Positions 13,201 through 24,800 of a DNA stretch of 64,000 nt are shown here, piece by piece. Numbering within the stretch: position 1 is the first letter of the stretch; each line of letters opens with the position of its first letter. Both the position numbers and the translations under genes were made by a program. The stretch comes from Ipomoea triloba (Eukaryota > Streptophyta > Magnoliopsida > Solanales > Convolvulaceae). The notes under the pieces were generated by a model. The model worked only from the letters and a program-made list of their open reading frames with translations. It searched no databases and was not told the DNA's origin. The DNA lies in NCBI RefSeq assembly GCF_003576645.1, contig NC_044917.1, forward strand, positions 2,169,923 to 2,233,922, written 5' to 3'.

Positions 13201-16200
13201 AGCTGTTACATGGTTTGAGCTTGTTATGATTTATGAACTTATGCTTGTACTCTTGGAAAGTACAAACTGGGAAGAATGAAAGTTTCATTCCAACTCACTT
13301 TGAAAACCTGAAGAAAACAAATTAATATAAATAAGAACACTTTGCTTGATTTGGTATGTTTTTTCTTGAACTGTCTCTATTTCACTCTGACATGGGCTGT
13401 CTTATTCTTATTCATTATCTGGTTTATAAGTTTAATTGAAATTCTCAAATTCTTGTACTGAAATTTAGTCTTTTTACGCAGGTGCTTGGCTGGGCTCAAG
13501 CAATGCCTAAATTTGCGGCTGATCTTGTGAACTATGTGCAAACTTTTCTTGAAAGGACATACGAAAGATGCCGGACTTCATACATGGAGGCAAGTTATTC
13601 CATTTACTTCATGTTCTTTATCTAGTCTTTGATTTTGTTTTTAATTAAGTAGGTGCCGCTGGTTTAATAAGCATTATCCATGACCAGTATGGTGGAAAAA
13701 GCTTTTCCAAACCTGCATCCCCCCCNNNNNNNNNNNNNNNNNNNNNNNNNNNNNNNNNNNNNNNNNNNNNNNNNNNNNNNNNNNNNNNNNNNNNNNNNNN
13801 NNNNNNNNNNNNNNNNNNNNNNNNNNNNNNNNNNNNNNNNNNNNNNNNNNNNNNNNNNNNNNNNNNNNNNNNNNNNNNNNNNNNNNNNNNNNNNNNNNNN
13901 NNNNNNNNNNNNNNNNNNNNNNNNNNNNNNNNNNNNNNNNNNNNNNNNNNNNNNNNNNNNNNNNNNNNNNNNNNNNNNNNNNNNNNNNNNNNNNNNNNNN
14001 NNNNNNNNNNNNNNNNNNNNNNNNNNNNNNNNNNNNNNNNNNNNNNNNNNNNNNNNNNNNNNNNNNNNNNNNNNNNNNNNNNNNNNNNNNNNNNNNNNNN
14101 NNNNNNNNNNNNNNNNNNNNNNNNNNNNNNNNNNNNNNNNNNNNNNNNNNNNNNNNNNNNNNNNNNNNNNNNNNNNNNNNNNNNNNNNNNNNNNNNNNNN
14201 NNNNNNNNNNNNNNNNNNNNNNNNNNNNNNNNNNNNNNNNNNNNNNNNNNNNNNNNNNNNNNNNNNNNNNNNNNNNNNNNNNNNNNNNNNNNNNNNNNNN
14301 NNNNNNNNNNNNNNNNNNNNNNNNNNNNNNNNNNNNNNNNNNNNNNNNNNNNNNNNNNNNNNNNNNNNNNNNNNNNNNNNNNNNNNNNNNNNNNNNNNNN
14401 NNNNNNNNNNNNNNNNNNNNNNNNNNNNNNNNNNNNNNNNNNNNNNNNNNNNNNNNNNNNNNNNNNNNNNNNNNNNNNNNNNNNNNNNNNNNNNNNNNNN
14501 NNNNNNNNNNNNNNNNNNNNNCCCCCCCCCCGTTTTTTTTTCTCCTTAACTCCTATTCTTTATTTCTGCCTAGAAATATTGCCAGATTAAGACAGTGCAG
14601 TGTTAAAGCGCCTTGAAAATACTGATGGTGTCATAATAACGATAAACAAGACATAAGGATATATATTCCTCTTTTGGTCCCTATCCTTTATCCTCTTTGA
14701 CACTATGACCCCTATAACACCAAATTTGACTGTTTATGGTCCCTCAATATGAAGTTAGCCACTCTGTTCCATTCTTTATTAATGCCATTACTATGCAAGC
14801 CATTATCTGTAGAGAAGTCTTGTGTAAAATTATTAAGTTTCTTGATTGTTGCATTGCTTTTTCTGATTAAGAATAACATTTTTATCATCTGAATAGATTA
14901 CGAGGAGATTATGATGATTACCTTATGTGACTTGGTTGTTTAACAGGCAGTTCTTGAAAAGCAAAGTTATATGCTCATTGGAAGACATGATATTGAAAAT
15001 CTAATGCGACTTGATCCAGCTAGTGCATGTTTACCAAGTTCTCTTGGTTACGCAAGCTCAGAAAATACTGCTGAGGATTCAGAGGTTGAGATGGAAATAA
15101 GTGATGTATTGCTGAAGTTGAGACCAATCAAGCAGGTATATTTTAAGGCCATTTCATGAATTAAGTGTATGCTCTTGGGACCTTTGGCACCCAAGTTTCA
15201 CAGACATGGCATGTTAGGTGTACAAATCTATCTAAATATTGGTTTGTGCCGGTGGTTGGGTGGGGGGTGGGGTGGGGGTGGGGGGGTTGATGGAGGTGGA
15301 ATGGGGCATAGACAGAGAGTTGAAGAGAAGAGCATTAATTTAACCACTAGCCAATCATGTCTGGTATAGTCATTTAAACCTTGAGGTGGTTATGAGCATA
15401 TTAAATAACACACAGGAAGCCAAAATGATGGGTGCAAAAACTACTATTATCATTTATTTATTTATTTTTTTTTCCAGGAAAACTTGATTCGTGATGACAA
15501 CAAACTTGTTCTGTTGGCATCCTTGAGCGATTCATTGGAATTTGTTGCAGACTCAATAGAAAGGCAAGTTCTATTAGCCTCTGAGGAATATTGTTTTTTG
15601 GGTTGGATATAGTTTATGCCTTTGTAGTCATGTTATAAGATTATTTGGTGGCAGAAAGAGGAAATATGTTCCTGCACCCATTTCATTGTCTTATCTACTT
15701 GATAGATGTATGCTCTTGCATTAATTATCATATTTTTATGGACTTCTTTATGGATGAGGTTCAATAAACTGTGCACTTTAGACAAATCACATCATCAGCA
15801 GAATGCAGTGTGAGATTCCACTTGTTTCCCTTCATATACAAGTTACTGACATCCAGATAGAGATGATGTCTTCCTCTTCGTATTGAATACTGACCTAGAG
15901 TTCATCTTGAGGGCTAATGATATACACATAAAAACTGAACATTAATATACTCACTAATGATGAAAGAAGCAGCAAAACAAGTTGGCAGTGTTAAGTAGGA
16001 ATTATATGAAAATTGTTACTTGATGGTGAGCAAGATCCTTTCTAAAGCAACTAGAGAAGCAAATCTTCTGTAGCTGAGTGGCTGAGCCAGTTAATTTAGG
16101 TTGAAATTTAGTGTATCTTGTTATCCTAAGTTGTCTCTTGAAGCATATTTTCTGATAATGTTCCAAGCAATTGGAAGAACATAGAAATAATCCATGTTTC

Positions 16201-16661
16201 CATGATCCTTGAGTTAGTTGGCTAAGGTGAAGGCTCCTAGATTTATCATTTATAGGTCAGTAGTTCAAGTCCCCCATTCCCACTGATGCAAGAGAAATAT
16301 ATGTGTGCTTACTACTAGAAATTTGTAATTTGCAATATATACTTTTATATTGACATTATTGAGTAAAGCCTTGTTTAATTATCAGGCTCGCAAAGACGTG
16401 TAGCCGAGAAACTACTCAAATGGAGGAGAATGGGAATACGAAAACTCACAAACATTCTAGAACAACTAGCTCCCTTCCCAAGGATCTTGCAACCTTTGCT
16501 GAAGAATATAGAAAATTAGCAGTAGATTGCCTCAAGATTCTGCGTATAGAAATGCAGTTGGAGACTATTTTCCACATGCAGGTTTGTCACATGTGTTACC
16601 CATTTTCCCTTTGATTCATTTGGGAGAGAGATTATGAAACTGGTAATATTTACAAGCAACC

Positions 16662-16700
<39 letters not shown>

Positions 16701-16766
16701 NTACCCATTTTCCCTTTGATTCATTTGGGAGAGAGATTATGAAACTGGTAATATTTACAAGCAACC

Positions 16767-16806
<40 letters not shown>

Positions 16807-18052
16807 CTGTATACAGGAAATGACAAGTAGGGACTATCTGGATGACCAAGATGCAGAGGAGCCTGATGATTATGTAATTTCATTAACATCCCTGGTAAGT
16901 GCAATTCTCTCCAATCCTCCACCAGAAAGAAATCAGATAGTTCCCTCACTTGACTTATAAGAACCGCTCTTGCTTTATTGAGTAGATGGTTTTGTCCTTT
17001 TTAATCATTTACCAGTTTTTTTTTTTTAATATTACCAGTTCATTCACATGCATTCTCTACTCTCTTCGGTTCTTGAGGTTTACATTTTACTGATATTTTT
17101 CCTCTCTGAAATGCCTAATGTTCTTATACTTAGAAGTCTTCCCTTGGGAGGTGGATAAGGGGAATGCTCTTGAATTGTCCTTTAAATATTTTTCATTATC
17201 TTATGCAACACTTACCGCATGTTTCACCTTTCGTCTATCTTGTGCGTCACAGATAACACGGCGAGATGAGGAAATGTCGCCTTTCATCACAGGATCGAAG
17301 AGGAGCTATATTTTTGGTGGAATATGCAGTGTTGCAGCTAATGCTTCCATTAAGGTCTGCATGTTAAACATTAATTCTTACTACATTATTATTATACAAC
17401 TGAATTTTGTTCCACTTACTGATAGCCATGGTATTTCACTGGCTAACAGGCTTTAACCGAAATAAAATCTATCAACCTATTTGGAGTTCAACAGATATGT
17501 CGCAACTCAATAGCACTGGAACAGGTTGACATTTTTTCCTTTCCTTTTTTTTCCTTGTTTTGTAATCAGGGAGTGATTAGCATGGCAGGTCTCAATCTAA
17601 CATCATTTTAACAATTTAAAGTTAAAAGTTGCTTGGCTAAGAGTTTTCTTCTGTTTGATTTTTAGGCTCTTGCAGCTATTCCCTCAATTGACAGTGAAGC
17701 TGTGCAGCTGAGGTTAGATCGTGTCCGAACATATTATGAACTACTAAACATGCCATTTGAGGTGATTATCAAAGCCCTTTTACTCATTTCAATCTTCTCT
17801 GGTGGCAAATACCCATTTTCTCACTACTTTTACTTTTTACTCAGGCCATACTTGCATTCATCAGCGAGCATGAGAACCTGTTTACAACTGTAGAGTGAGT
17901 TATGATGGAAACATACATATTCAAAGAATGAGTCAAATATGTTATTAAAATAAATCTTTTGCAGGTATTCAAGTCTTCTAAAGGTCCAGGTTCCAGGAAG
18001 AGATATTCCAGCTGATGCAGAGGCACGTCTATCTGAGATATTACTTCACTAG
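4270..18052 (+). CDS. SEC8: Exocyst complex component SEC8 (26 coding exons)
   Basis: Exons: 4270-4311, 4596-4808, 5365-5538, 6317-6421, 7411-7520, 7810-7989, 8712-8880, 8987-9093, 9537-9844, 9961-10124, 10271-10386, 11143-11213, 11558-11688, 11759-11808, 12596-12696, 13058-13170, 13482-13589, 14947-15135, 15478-15563, 16386-16581, 16817-16894, 17253-17354, 17450-17524, 17666-17761, 17845-17894, 17965-18052. They sum to 1074 codons with all phases matching, giving 1073 aa (Arabidopsis SEC8 is about 1050). The N-terminal Sec8 domain contains FDSLPHVVHILTSKDRE and HAYHGGFNKAIQNYSQ. Later blocks include NKQLHQLWYRSVTLRH, LPEQGIYLAAS and LIGRHDIENLMRLD. SEC8 is a subunit of the octameric exocyst that tethers secretory vesicles to the plasma membrane. 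The start matches the family N-terminus MGLLDGLPIPRDK. Three introns use GC donors. The N gap falls in the intron after 13589. Confidence 0.95.
4830..4855. other. Single N followed by a poly-G run (probable assembly artefact)
   Basis: One N is followed by about 26 G in a SEC8 intron. Pure G or C runs also border the N gaps at 13726 and 18540, so they likely reflect low-quality gap filling rather than genomic sequence. Confidence 0.7.
6947..6994. repeat. Pyrimidine microsatellite (TC)n with C run
   Basis: CT dinucleotide repeats followed by a run of C in SEC8 intron 4, next to T-rich stretches. No coding or RNA signal. Confidence 0.8.
13726..14521. other. Assembly gap of about 800 N, bordered by poly-C
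   Basis: It lies in the SEC8 intron between exons 13482-13589 and 14947-15135. The protein reads through without loss (YMEA|VLEK as in the family), so no exon is likely missing. The gap length may be an estimate. Confidence 0.95.
16205..16330 (+). mobile_element. Possible tRNA-derived SINE in a SEC8 intron
   Basis: A box A-like TTAGTTGGCTAAGG (16214-16227) and box B-like AGTTCAAGTCC (16262-16272) have tRNA-like spacing. No complete tRNA cloverleaf is visible. Target-site duplications were not found, so the ends are approximate. Confidence 0.45.
16598..16802. repeat. Direct duplication around a single N and poly-T (likely assembly duplicate)
   Basis: About 75 bases containing TTTGATTCATTTGGGAGAGA occur twice without a visible mismatch, each followed by a long T run, and are joined by one N at 16701. 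They sit in the intron between exons 16386-16581 and 16817-16894. Identity plus the N joint suggests a failed overlap at a homopolymer rather than a real tandem repeat. Confidence 0.75.
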
Positions 18053-18884
18053 AATTCCAACCAGGTAATCCTCTTGAGAAGTGCTGTGCTTGCAGATTCT
18101 TTGTCCATCGATTGCAATGTTTGTCGAGGAGGAACATTTTATGATTGTACAGGAATATTGTATATTTGTGCCAGTTGCATCGTCGAGGCAAACTTCCATG
18201 TATAATTGAGTTTGCACTGTTGTCTGCGTATCATCATTGCCATTTTACTTTAGTCGTGTCGTTGTAGCATCAAATTTTCACCCCTTTTTGTCTTAGGGTA
18301 GTGTGGGGGCATTTGCTTTATATAGGTGTGTAACAAATTGTGTGAAACATTTAAGTTGGTAATACAGAGTGTTTACTCAGGAGCTTCAAAATAGGTAATG
18401 GAGAATGCATTGCTGAAGTTCAAATTTTCCGACAATCCTTTTACCATTTTGTAAATTTAAATGGAACTTTAGCCATAATTATTTACTAATCAAGGTTTCT
18501 AGTTGGAAGGGACCCCCCCCCCCCCCCCCCCCCCCCCCCNNNNNNNNNNNNNNNNNNNNNNNNNNNNNNNNNNNNNNNNNNNNNNNCCCCCCCCCCCCCC
18601 CCCCAAACGTTGTTGATAAGTTGTATAGAAAACTTTTCAATCTTCAACAACAAAATACCATCCAGCTAGAAATCGTGATTTTTGCGGCAAATTAAATCAG
18701 ATGCAGTTGCAAGACTTGGAACTATATTGGGTATAACAGTATTTGCAAATTAAATCAGATGGTTCGTCTCTCAGATTTCATTTACAATTTTTGCAAGTTC
18801 CAACCTGATTCTGTTTAATGTCTCGTCAAAAAGGAGACCTAGTTTGTACACTGTAATAGCTTAGCTTAACATGGAACTCAAGAA
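18053..18884. other. Convergent 3' region of SEC8 and ARK1, with a short N gap
   Basis: SEC8 (plus) and ARK1 (minus) end tail to tail with 832 bases between stops. A poly-C run, N at 18540-18586 and another poly-C run lie inside. No additional gene is visible. Both 3' UTRs must be here. Confidence 0.7.
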
Positions 18885-21800
18885 TCAGTGTTCCTTCCTT
18901 ACGGGTACTTCACTACTTTGTTCATTTGACATGTATCTCTGAGATTGGAATGTTGGGTTCAACTTCAATGTCTTCTTCGCCAGATTACGAATATCCTCCC
19001 TAACAGATTCATTTGATATCCGTACAAGTTCTTGTAACGCCCCACTTGATATGAAGTCTTTGGCATTGTCATCTGTAACACCCCAAGTAATACTTTCTGA
19101 ATATATGTACTGGACAGTTTATGGTTTCCCAATAAGCAATATTTTTACTATAATCTGTTCTCTCTTTTAGATTTACCATTAGATCTCCATGCAGTATTCA
19201 ATAAACTAAAATGAATTAACTGAAATCATCAAGCAAGAATCACGTGTAACATTTCTGAGCAAAGCTTACCATTTTGCGCTAAATGGCAAAGGGCTAGTTC
19301 AATGTGGCGCCGAGTTGTTGCAGAGGCATTATTGGAGTTGGTGATCAACCATGCCAGAACACCATCTTCCAGAAGAAGCGAACACCCTCTTCTATGCCCT
19401 GGAAAAATTTAAGCATTAAAATGATAAGAGAACAATTATATTAGACATTCATAAACCAAGAGCGTTAAGACCGTACCTTGGATAGTTCCTCGAGATTCAC
19501 ACTTTGCAAAGTTGGCCAATCCTCTGGAAACCTGAGCAACAGTATCGATGTTCCCAGATCTAGCCATTTCCAGAAGGGCTCTGATGGCCCCCTCCTGTCT
19601 CAGCATAACATGTAGCTTTTCTGTCATGAAAAGTCTCCCATTTTAAGTTCATGCACATGATTGAGAACATCCATACTGCATGGCTTCATATTTTAGTATG
19701 TATATGTTTCGATTCGATTAAATATAAAGCGTGCTAAGCAATGACTCCATGCTTTTGCATTAACAGTTTTACATGGCATGAACTCAGCAGTAATAATAAG
19801 CAAAATTGGAGGGAGATTAAATTAAAGTGCAGACTAATGTAAGATAATATGATCCTTGATAGTACCATTTCCACACAAATTTGAAATTGCTCCAGCAACC
19901 ATCCTTAAGGTTTGGGGATCATCGGTTCTAGAAGCTGTATTTGCCAGAAGTTTAACACCTCCTTTACTTACTATTAAATCTTGGTTCATCTCTGAAAAAG
20001 AAAGGAAAAAAAAAAAAAAAAAAAAAAACATCAGATCTTCATGAGGATGTAATTTAATGTAATTCACCATACTCCTACATCATGCATCCAAAATATCCAT
20101 ATTTGTAGAAGGCCCCCAATTCGAGCTAGTGAAGAATATTGAAATATTCAAATATGAAAACCACACCACTCAGACATCTCAAACAAGTCTAGTTTCTGAA
20201 GGCTTTTCCTCCCTACAGTATTTATTTCCTTTTTGAGTATTGTTATATCACCTGATACTTAAATAGATTTGAACCATTGAATTTAAGAATGTAAATTAAT
20301 TTTTAAATTATAATGATAATTTTTCATTTTTTACCTAACTCATCACCCAATTTCACGAGGTTGAAATGGAGATATAGGAATTAGGAAGTATACACAAGAT
20401 TTTTTTTTAAAGTAAAAACCATGAGTACCATTCATTGCTAAATTGGCAATTGCGCCAGAAGCTACTCTGAGTATGATTGCATTTTCTGATGATTGCAGCA
20501 GCATAAGCAATGCATCTAGGCCCCCTTCCTGCACAATTTTTTCCCGATTGTTGTCTGAAATGAGAGTTTTACATATTAGAACTGAAATTCTTATTATTGG
20601 TCATTTCCAAATTGCATAAGAACTGAAAATACAACATCCGTTAGTCCTCCCAGAATATGAAATAAATTTCACTCTTCACTGCGCAGTGGATACTGGAGAC
20701 ATGATAAGCAAGACAAATGTAAGACAACCAAAGGTACAAATCAGCCAGTATTAAAATCCTCAATTTAGAGCTTTTGCCATGCATATCTGGGAAGTATCTT
20801 TCCCATGTATATTTTCTGCTTCTAAGATAGCCAATTAGCAAAAGATCCAAACATTTGACATTGTTCACATGCAACTGTCAACTCAGTATTAATCTATTCT
20901 TCCTCCCATAAGACTATACTATTGACTCACAGCATTTGTGTACCTTCTGCAGCAAGGTTAGCTACCACTTTCACAGCATGTATTTGGACTTCCAAATCCC
21001 CAGCTGTTAATAGTGATACTAGCTTCTGGAGGCCAACTGAACAAAAAAGGCATATATTCTAGTAAATTGTCATGGAGAAATATTGAAAGATGATTGTTAA
21101 TTATCTATAAATAAGTTTAGGTCTACAATTTTTCAAAAAAAAAGTTTAGGTCTACAAATTAGGTGAGAGACTAGGTTCTAGGTTTCCTGAAATGAAATTT
21201 CATTATATCTAAATTTGGGGTAATTGATGTAGTGTTCTACAAAATAAATACATGCATACACACAAATATTTGAAGAATCTTACCTTCTTCAATTATCTTT
21301 GCCACAGTGTTCCTGTGGGCCAACATTGTTTCTCTTGATTGACAAGATCTATGCATATTAAAAGAGCCTTTTGCAGCACATTGCTTTGTATATGATTTCT
21401 TTTCCTACAAAAAAGTGAATGTAAATGTTCATATCAAGATAATTTATCAAGTAAATATAGTTTATGGCCACTAGCCCACTACTCACATCAAATGCATCTT
21501 CACTTTCAGGTACAGCCTTCTTTAAACTAAGCAGCTCATCTTCAGCATTCTTAGGCTTTTCCTTGACTTGAAGTGTTTGCCTCAGAGAATGAAGTTCACT
21601 ATTTACCGATTCCTAACAATCAATATTCAGAAGGCCACATGTGAAGTCAGTACCTTGTCAGCCAGAGGCATCCTTCATTCAACAGTTTGGTGGGTTATTC
21701 TTCATTTCTTGGTGTTCTTTTTGTTTCCTTTTTATTTCATATTGTGTGTGCGTGCGTGTGGGTGGGTGGGGAGGTGTGAGGACAGATGGGGGATTGGTGT

Positions 21801-24800
21801 TTCTGATTGGACTCTGGTAACAGCAAGGAAAAGTACAAAACACCTTCTCGAATTGCAGATCCTGATATTTTGTTTTCAGTGTCTGCAGTTCAATGGCAGT
21901 TGTCTCATGCAGCTGATGCAAATCTTGTAACGCCAGTCTAAGTCTTTCGACCTCTTTTTCTGATTGAATCTAGAATTGGAGAGAAAGACATTAAGAGGAG
22001 AAAACAGGATCAGTTGTAGATCTGATATATTTATAGTACAATAAAATTTGCTAGTCTCAATTGTTTAAATGAATGCATGGTGAAGATTGTGCATACTTTA
22101 CCTGGAATGAATTTTTATGATCATCAAGAAGCCTTTTTGCTATAGTTAGCTGTCCCTCAACATCTTTAAAACGAATACCCTCATCCTCTAGCTGTTGGAC
22201 TAACCCTGCTATCTTTTCCTCGTAAGTCTTGGTAGTGTCTGAAATGGCCTTCTGATATTTGGTATTTTCCATCTGATGTTTGAAATGAAGAAACAATAGT
22301 CAGATTTTCCCCCATTTGCTGGGGGACAAAGCAATCATATTTTTCTCCATAACTTTCTCAGCATGAAAATTTAGGATGATAAAATGAACCAAAAACCAAT
22401 ATTTAAAATCTATGTTACTCAGACTTGGGCATCCATGCGAAGTATCCATGCTGTCTGGATATTTGTCTCAATATGGGTACATCGGGCCATTGGGGGTAAA
22501 CTTAAGAGTAGAGGTTAATGTTTTAATGTTAGACCACATCAACATTTCAACCAAAATTAAAAACTGTTCGGAAATATCTCAATCCATACAAGATCAACAA
22601 ATCAAGACTGGATAATCAAGACAAGATGTGTACTAATTACTAAATGAGAATGAATGCAAGACTTTCCAGAATATAGAATATTCTATCAACCTGCAATGAG
22701 TTCTGAAGATCATCTAATTGCTCCTTCATCAGTTGTTGTTGTTTATCCACTCTCCTAAAGTGAGCTTGCTCATCTTCTAATTGCTTCATCAAATCGGCAA
22801 TTTTCTTCTCGTACATTTGGGTAGTGTCAGCAAGTACTTTCTGATATGTTGAACTTTCTAGCTGGTGTTGCTACTAACATTGAGACAAGTAATTAGTTCC
22901 TTCATCGACTGGAGGAGTACAAGCCTAGGCTGGAGTTGGGGCAAGGATAAAAGAAAACAATGATAGATCTTCCAGTATTCAAGCAAGCAATACTATTATG
23001 TTTCTTCTGGTTGGCATTCACTCAATCAAACCCGCTAGATGGGGCAAGGTTTGAGTTGAATGGAGGTGGTTCTGGAAGGCATGGCCCTAGGAAGGAGTTA
23101 ATGAACTCTGAGGACAATACTACTGAAGGGCATATGGGATTTCAAATATCATTAAATCACTAGACAAGCACATTCATGATACTTGCCTCAATCTAGCGTA
23201 ATAAAAGCAGTAAATGGATCTTTGCCTCAGTTGAACAATAAAACTCCATATGCATATATATACACAGGCACCTAGACGCATAATATTTGAAGAATAGAAG
23301 TATAATTTCACAGATACCTTGTTATGTTTTAAATTCATTTCTAAATGTGCGACTTTATCACGCATCACATCATTGTGATCTTTATGTTCATTCAAATCTT
23401 TCAGTACATTTTTTAGCTCTGACTCCAAACGAGTATTCTCCTTCTCCAGGAACTGCATTTAAATAGAACAAAATTATGAAGCATGAGAAATCAGCAGAAC
23501 ATTAGCAAAATGAGAGGGAGGGGGTAATGAAAATGTTTGAGATTAAGAAGTTACTCTGGCCACATACCTTGCTTTTCTTTACATTTGATTCTAGGTGTGC
23601 AATCTCATTGTGTATTGAACTGTTTAGGTCTTTCTGACTGTTCAGTTCCTTTTTTAGATCTTCAACTTCTGATTGTAAACGGTTATTCTCTTTCTCCAGA
23701 AACTGCACTCGCATATGAAGCATATCAGTTCATCAGCAGCTGTTATGTATTAAATAAAGCTGTGATAACAATGGCCTGTACACAAATCTCTTTCCACGTT
23801 CAAGCATATTCAAACAAAATAAGAATGAAAGGTTAAATAACTACCTCAGACCTGGCAACTAAATTCTTTTCTGCTTCAGCAAACAATGTTTGAGAGTCTC
23901 TAAGCTTTCTTTCCATTTCGATTTGGTCATTTGATCTCAACTTCTGTTGCATATCAATCTGAGCAATGAGGTGATCAACTTGAGTCTCTAATTTCCGGCA
24001 CAATCTTTCATAATCAAATTCCTCTTTTACTTTTACTGTATTTACTATTTTCATGGCCTGCACAACTTAGGGAAAAGTTGTTATGCTTTGAAAGACTCAA
24101 GTAGAAAACAAGTGACATCAGTACCAAACAAAAAACGAGTTATGCAAGTAAATGACAACTTAGATCAGCACAAATGCACATTAAGACAATGAAATGTTAG
24201 ATTGGCTTACAGAAGGCAAAGACAATTTATGAAGGAATAACAAACTTACCCGCTGTCCAAACATTATTGTGCTCAAGGTTTCTGCATAATGTCGAGAAGA
24301 TGGCCCAACTGTTATAATAAGTGATGTTCTTGCAGAACCTGTTGCATCAATTTGTATCAATTTCCATCCAACTACCTCCAAATGAGGAGAAACATAGTCT
24401 AATTATGGAGAAACAAGCACTACAGATGCAGAAATCTTACTTCTCATTGAACTCATAACAAGATAAAGAAATAGCACCTACCTCCAAATGAATCACGTAG
24501 CAGTCTTGTTAACTTAGAATCTCTTGTAGGTATATGCAGACTATTTTCAGCCACTGCATTTATACATTTTCCCAAAGAAGTAAGTGACAGGTTAATAAAT
24601 TTAGCCTCATCCACCAAGTGACCTTCACTTCCTGCAACATGAAAAAATGACAATTAGTTCATACTTTTGGGGCAACAATCAGCTAGACATAGTGGTAGGC
24701 TGCCATTCAGAAACACATTAATAATGAAGACTGATATAAAAAGTATCAGTAAGAAAGAAAATAAATTTAATATAGGGTAGAAGGCTAAGATAGAAATTTA

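Noticed and set aside
13680..14549. Open frame of 289 codons across the N gap
   Set aside because: Almost all codons are N; it is not a real ORF.
22390..22500. CTCAGACTTGGGCATCC...GGATATTTGTCTCAATATGGG stretch as a MITE in an ARK1 intron
   Set aside because: It resembles a degraded interspersed repeat, but no inverted ends or target duplication could be found.
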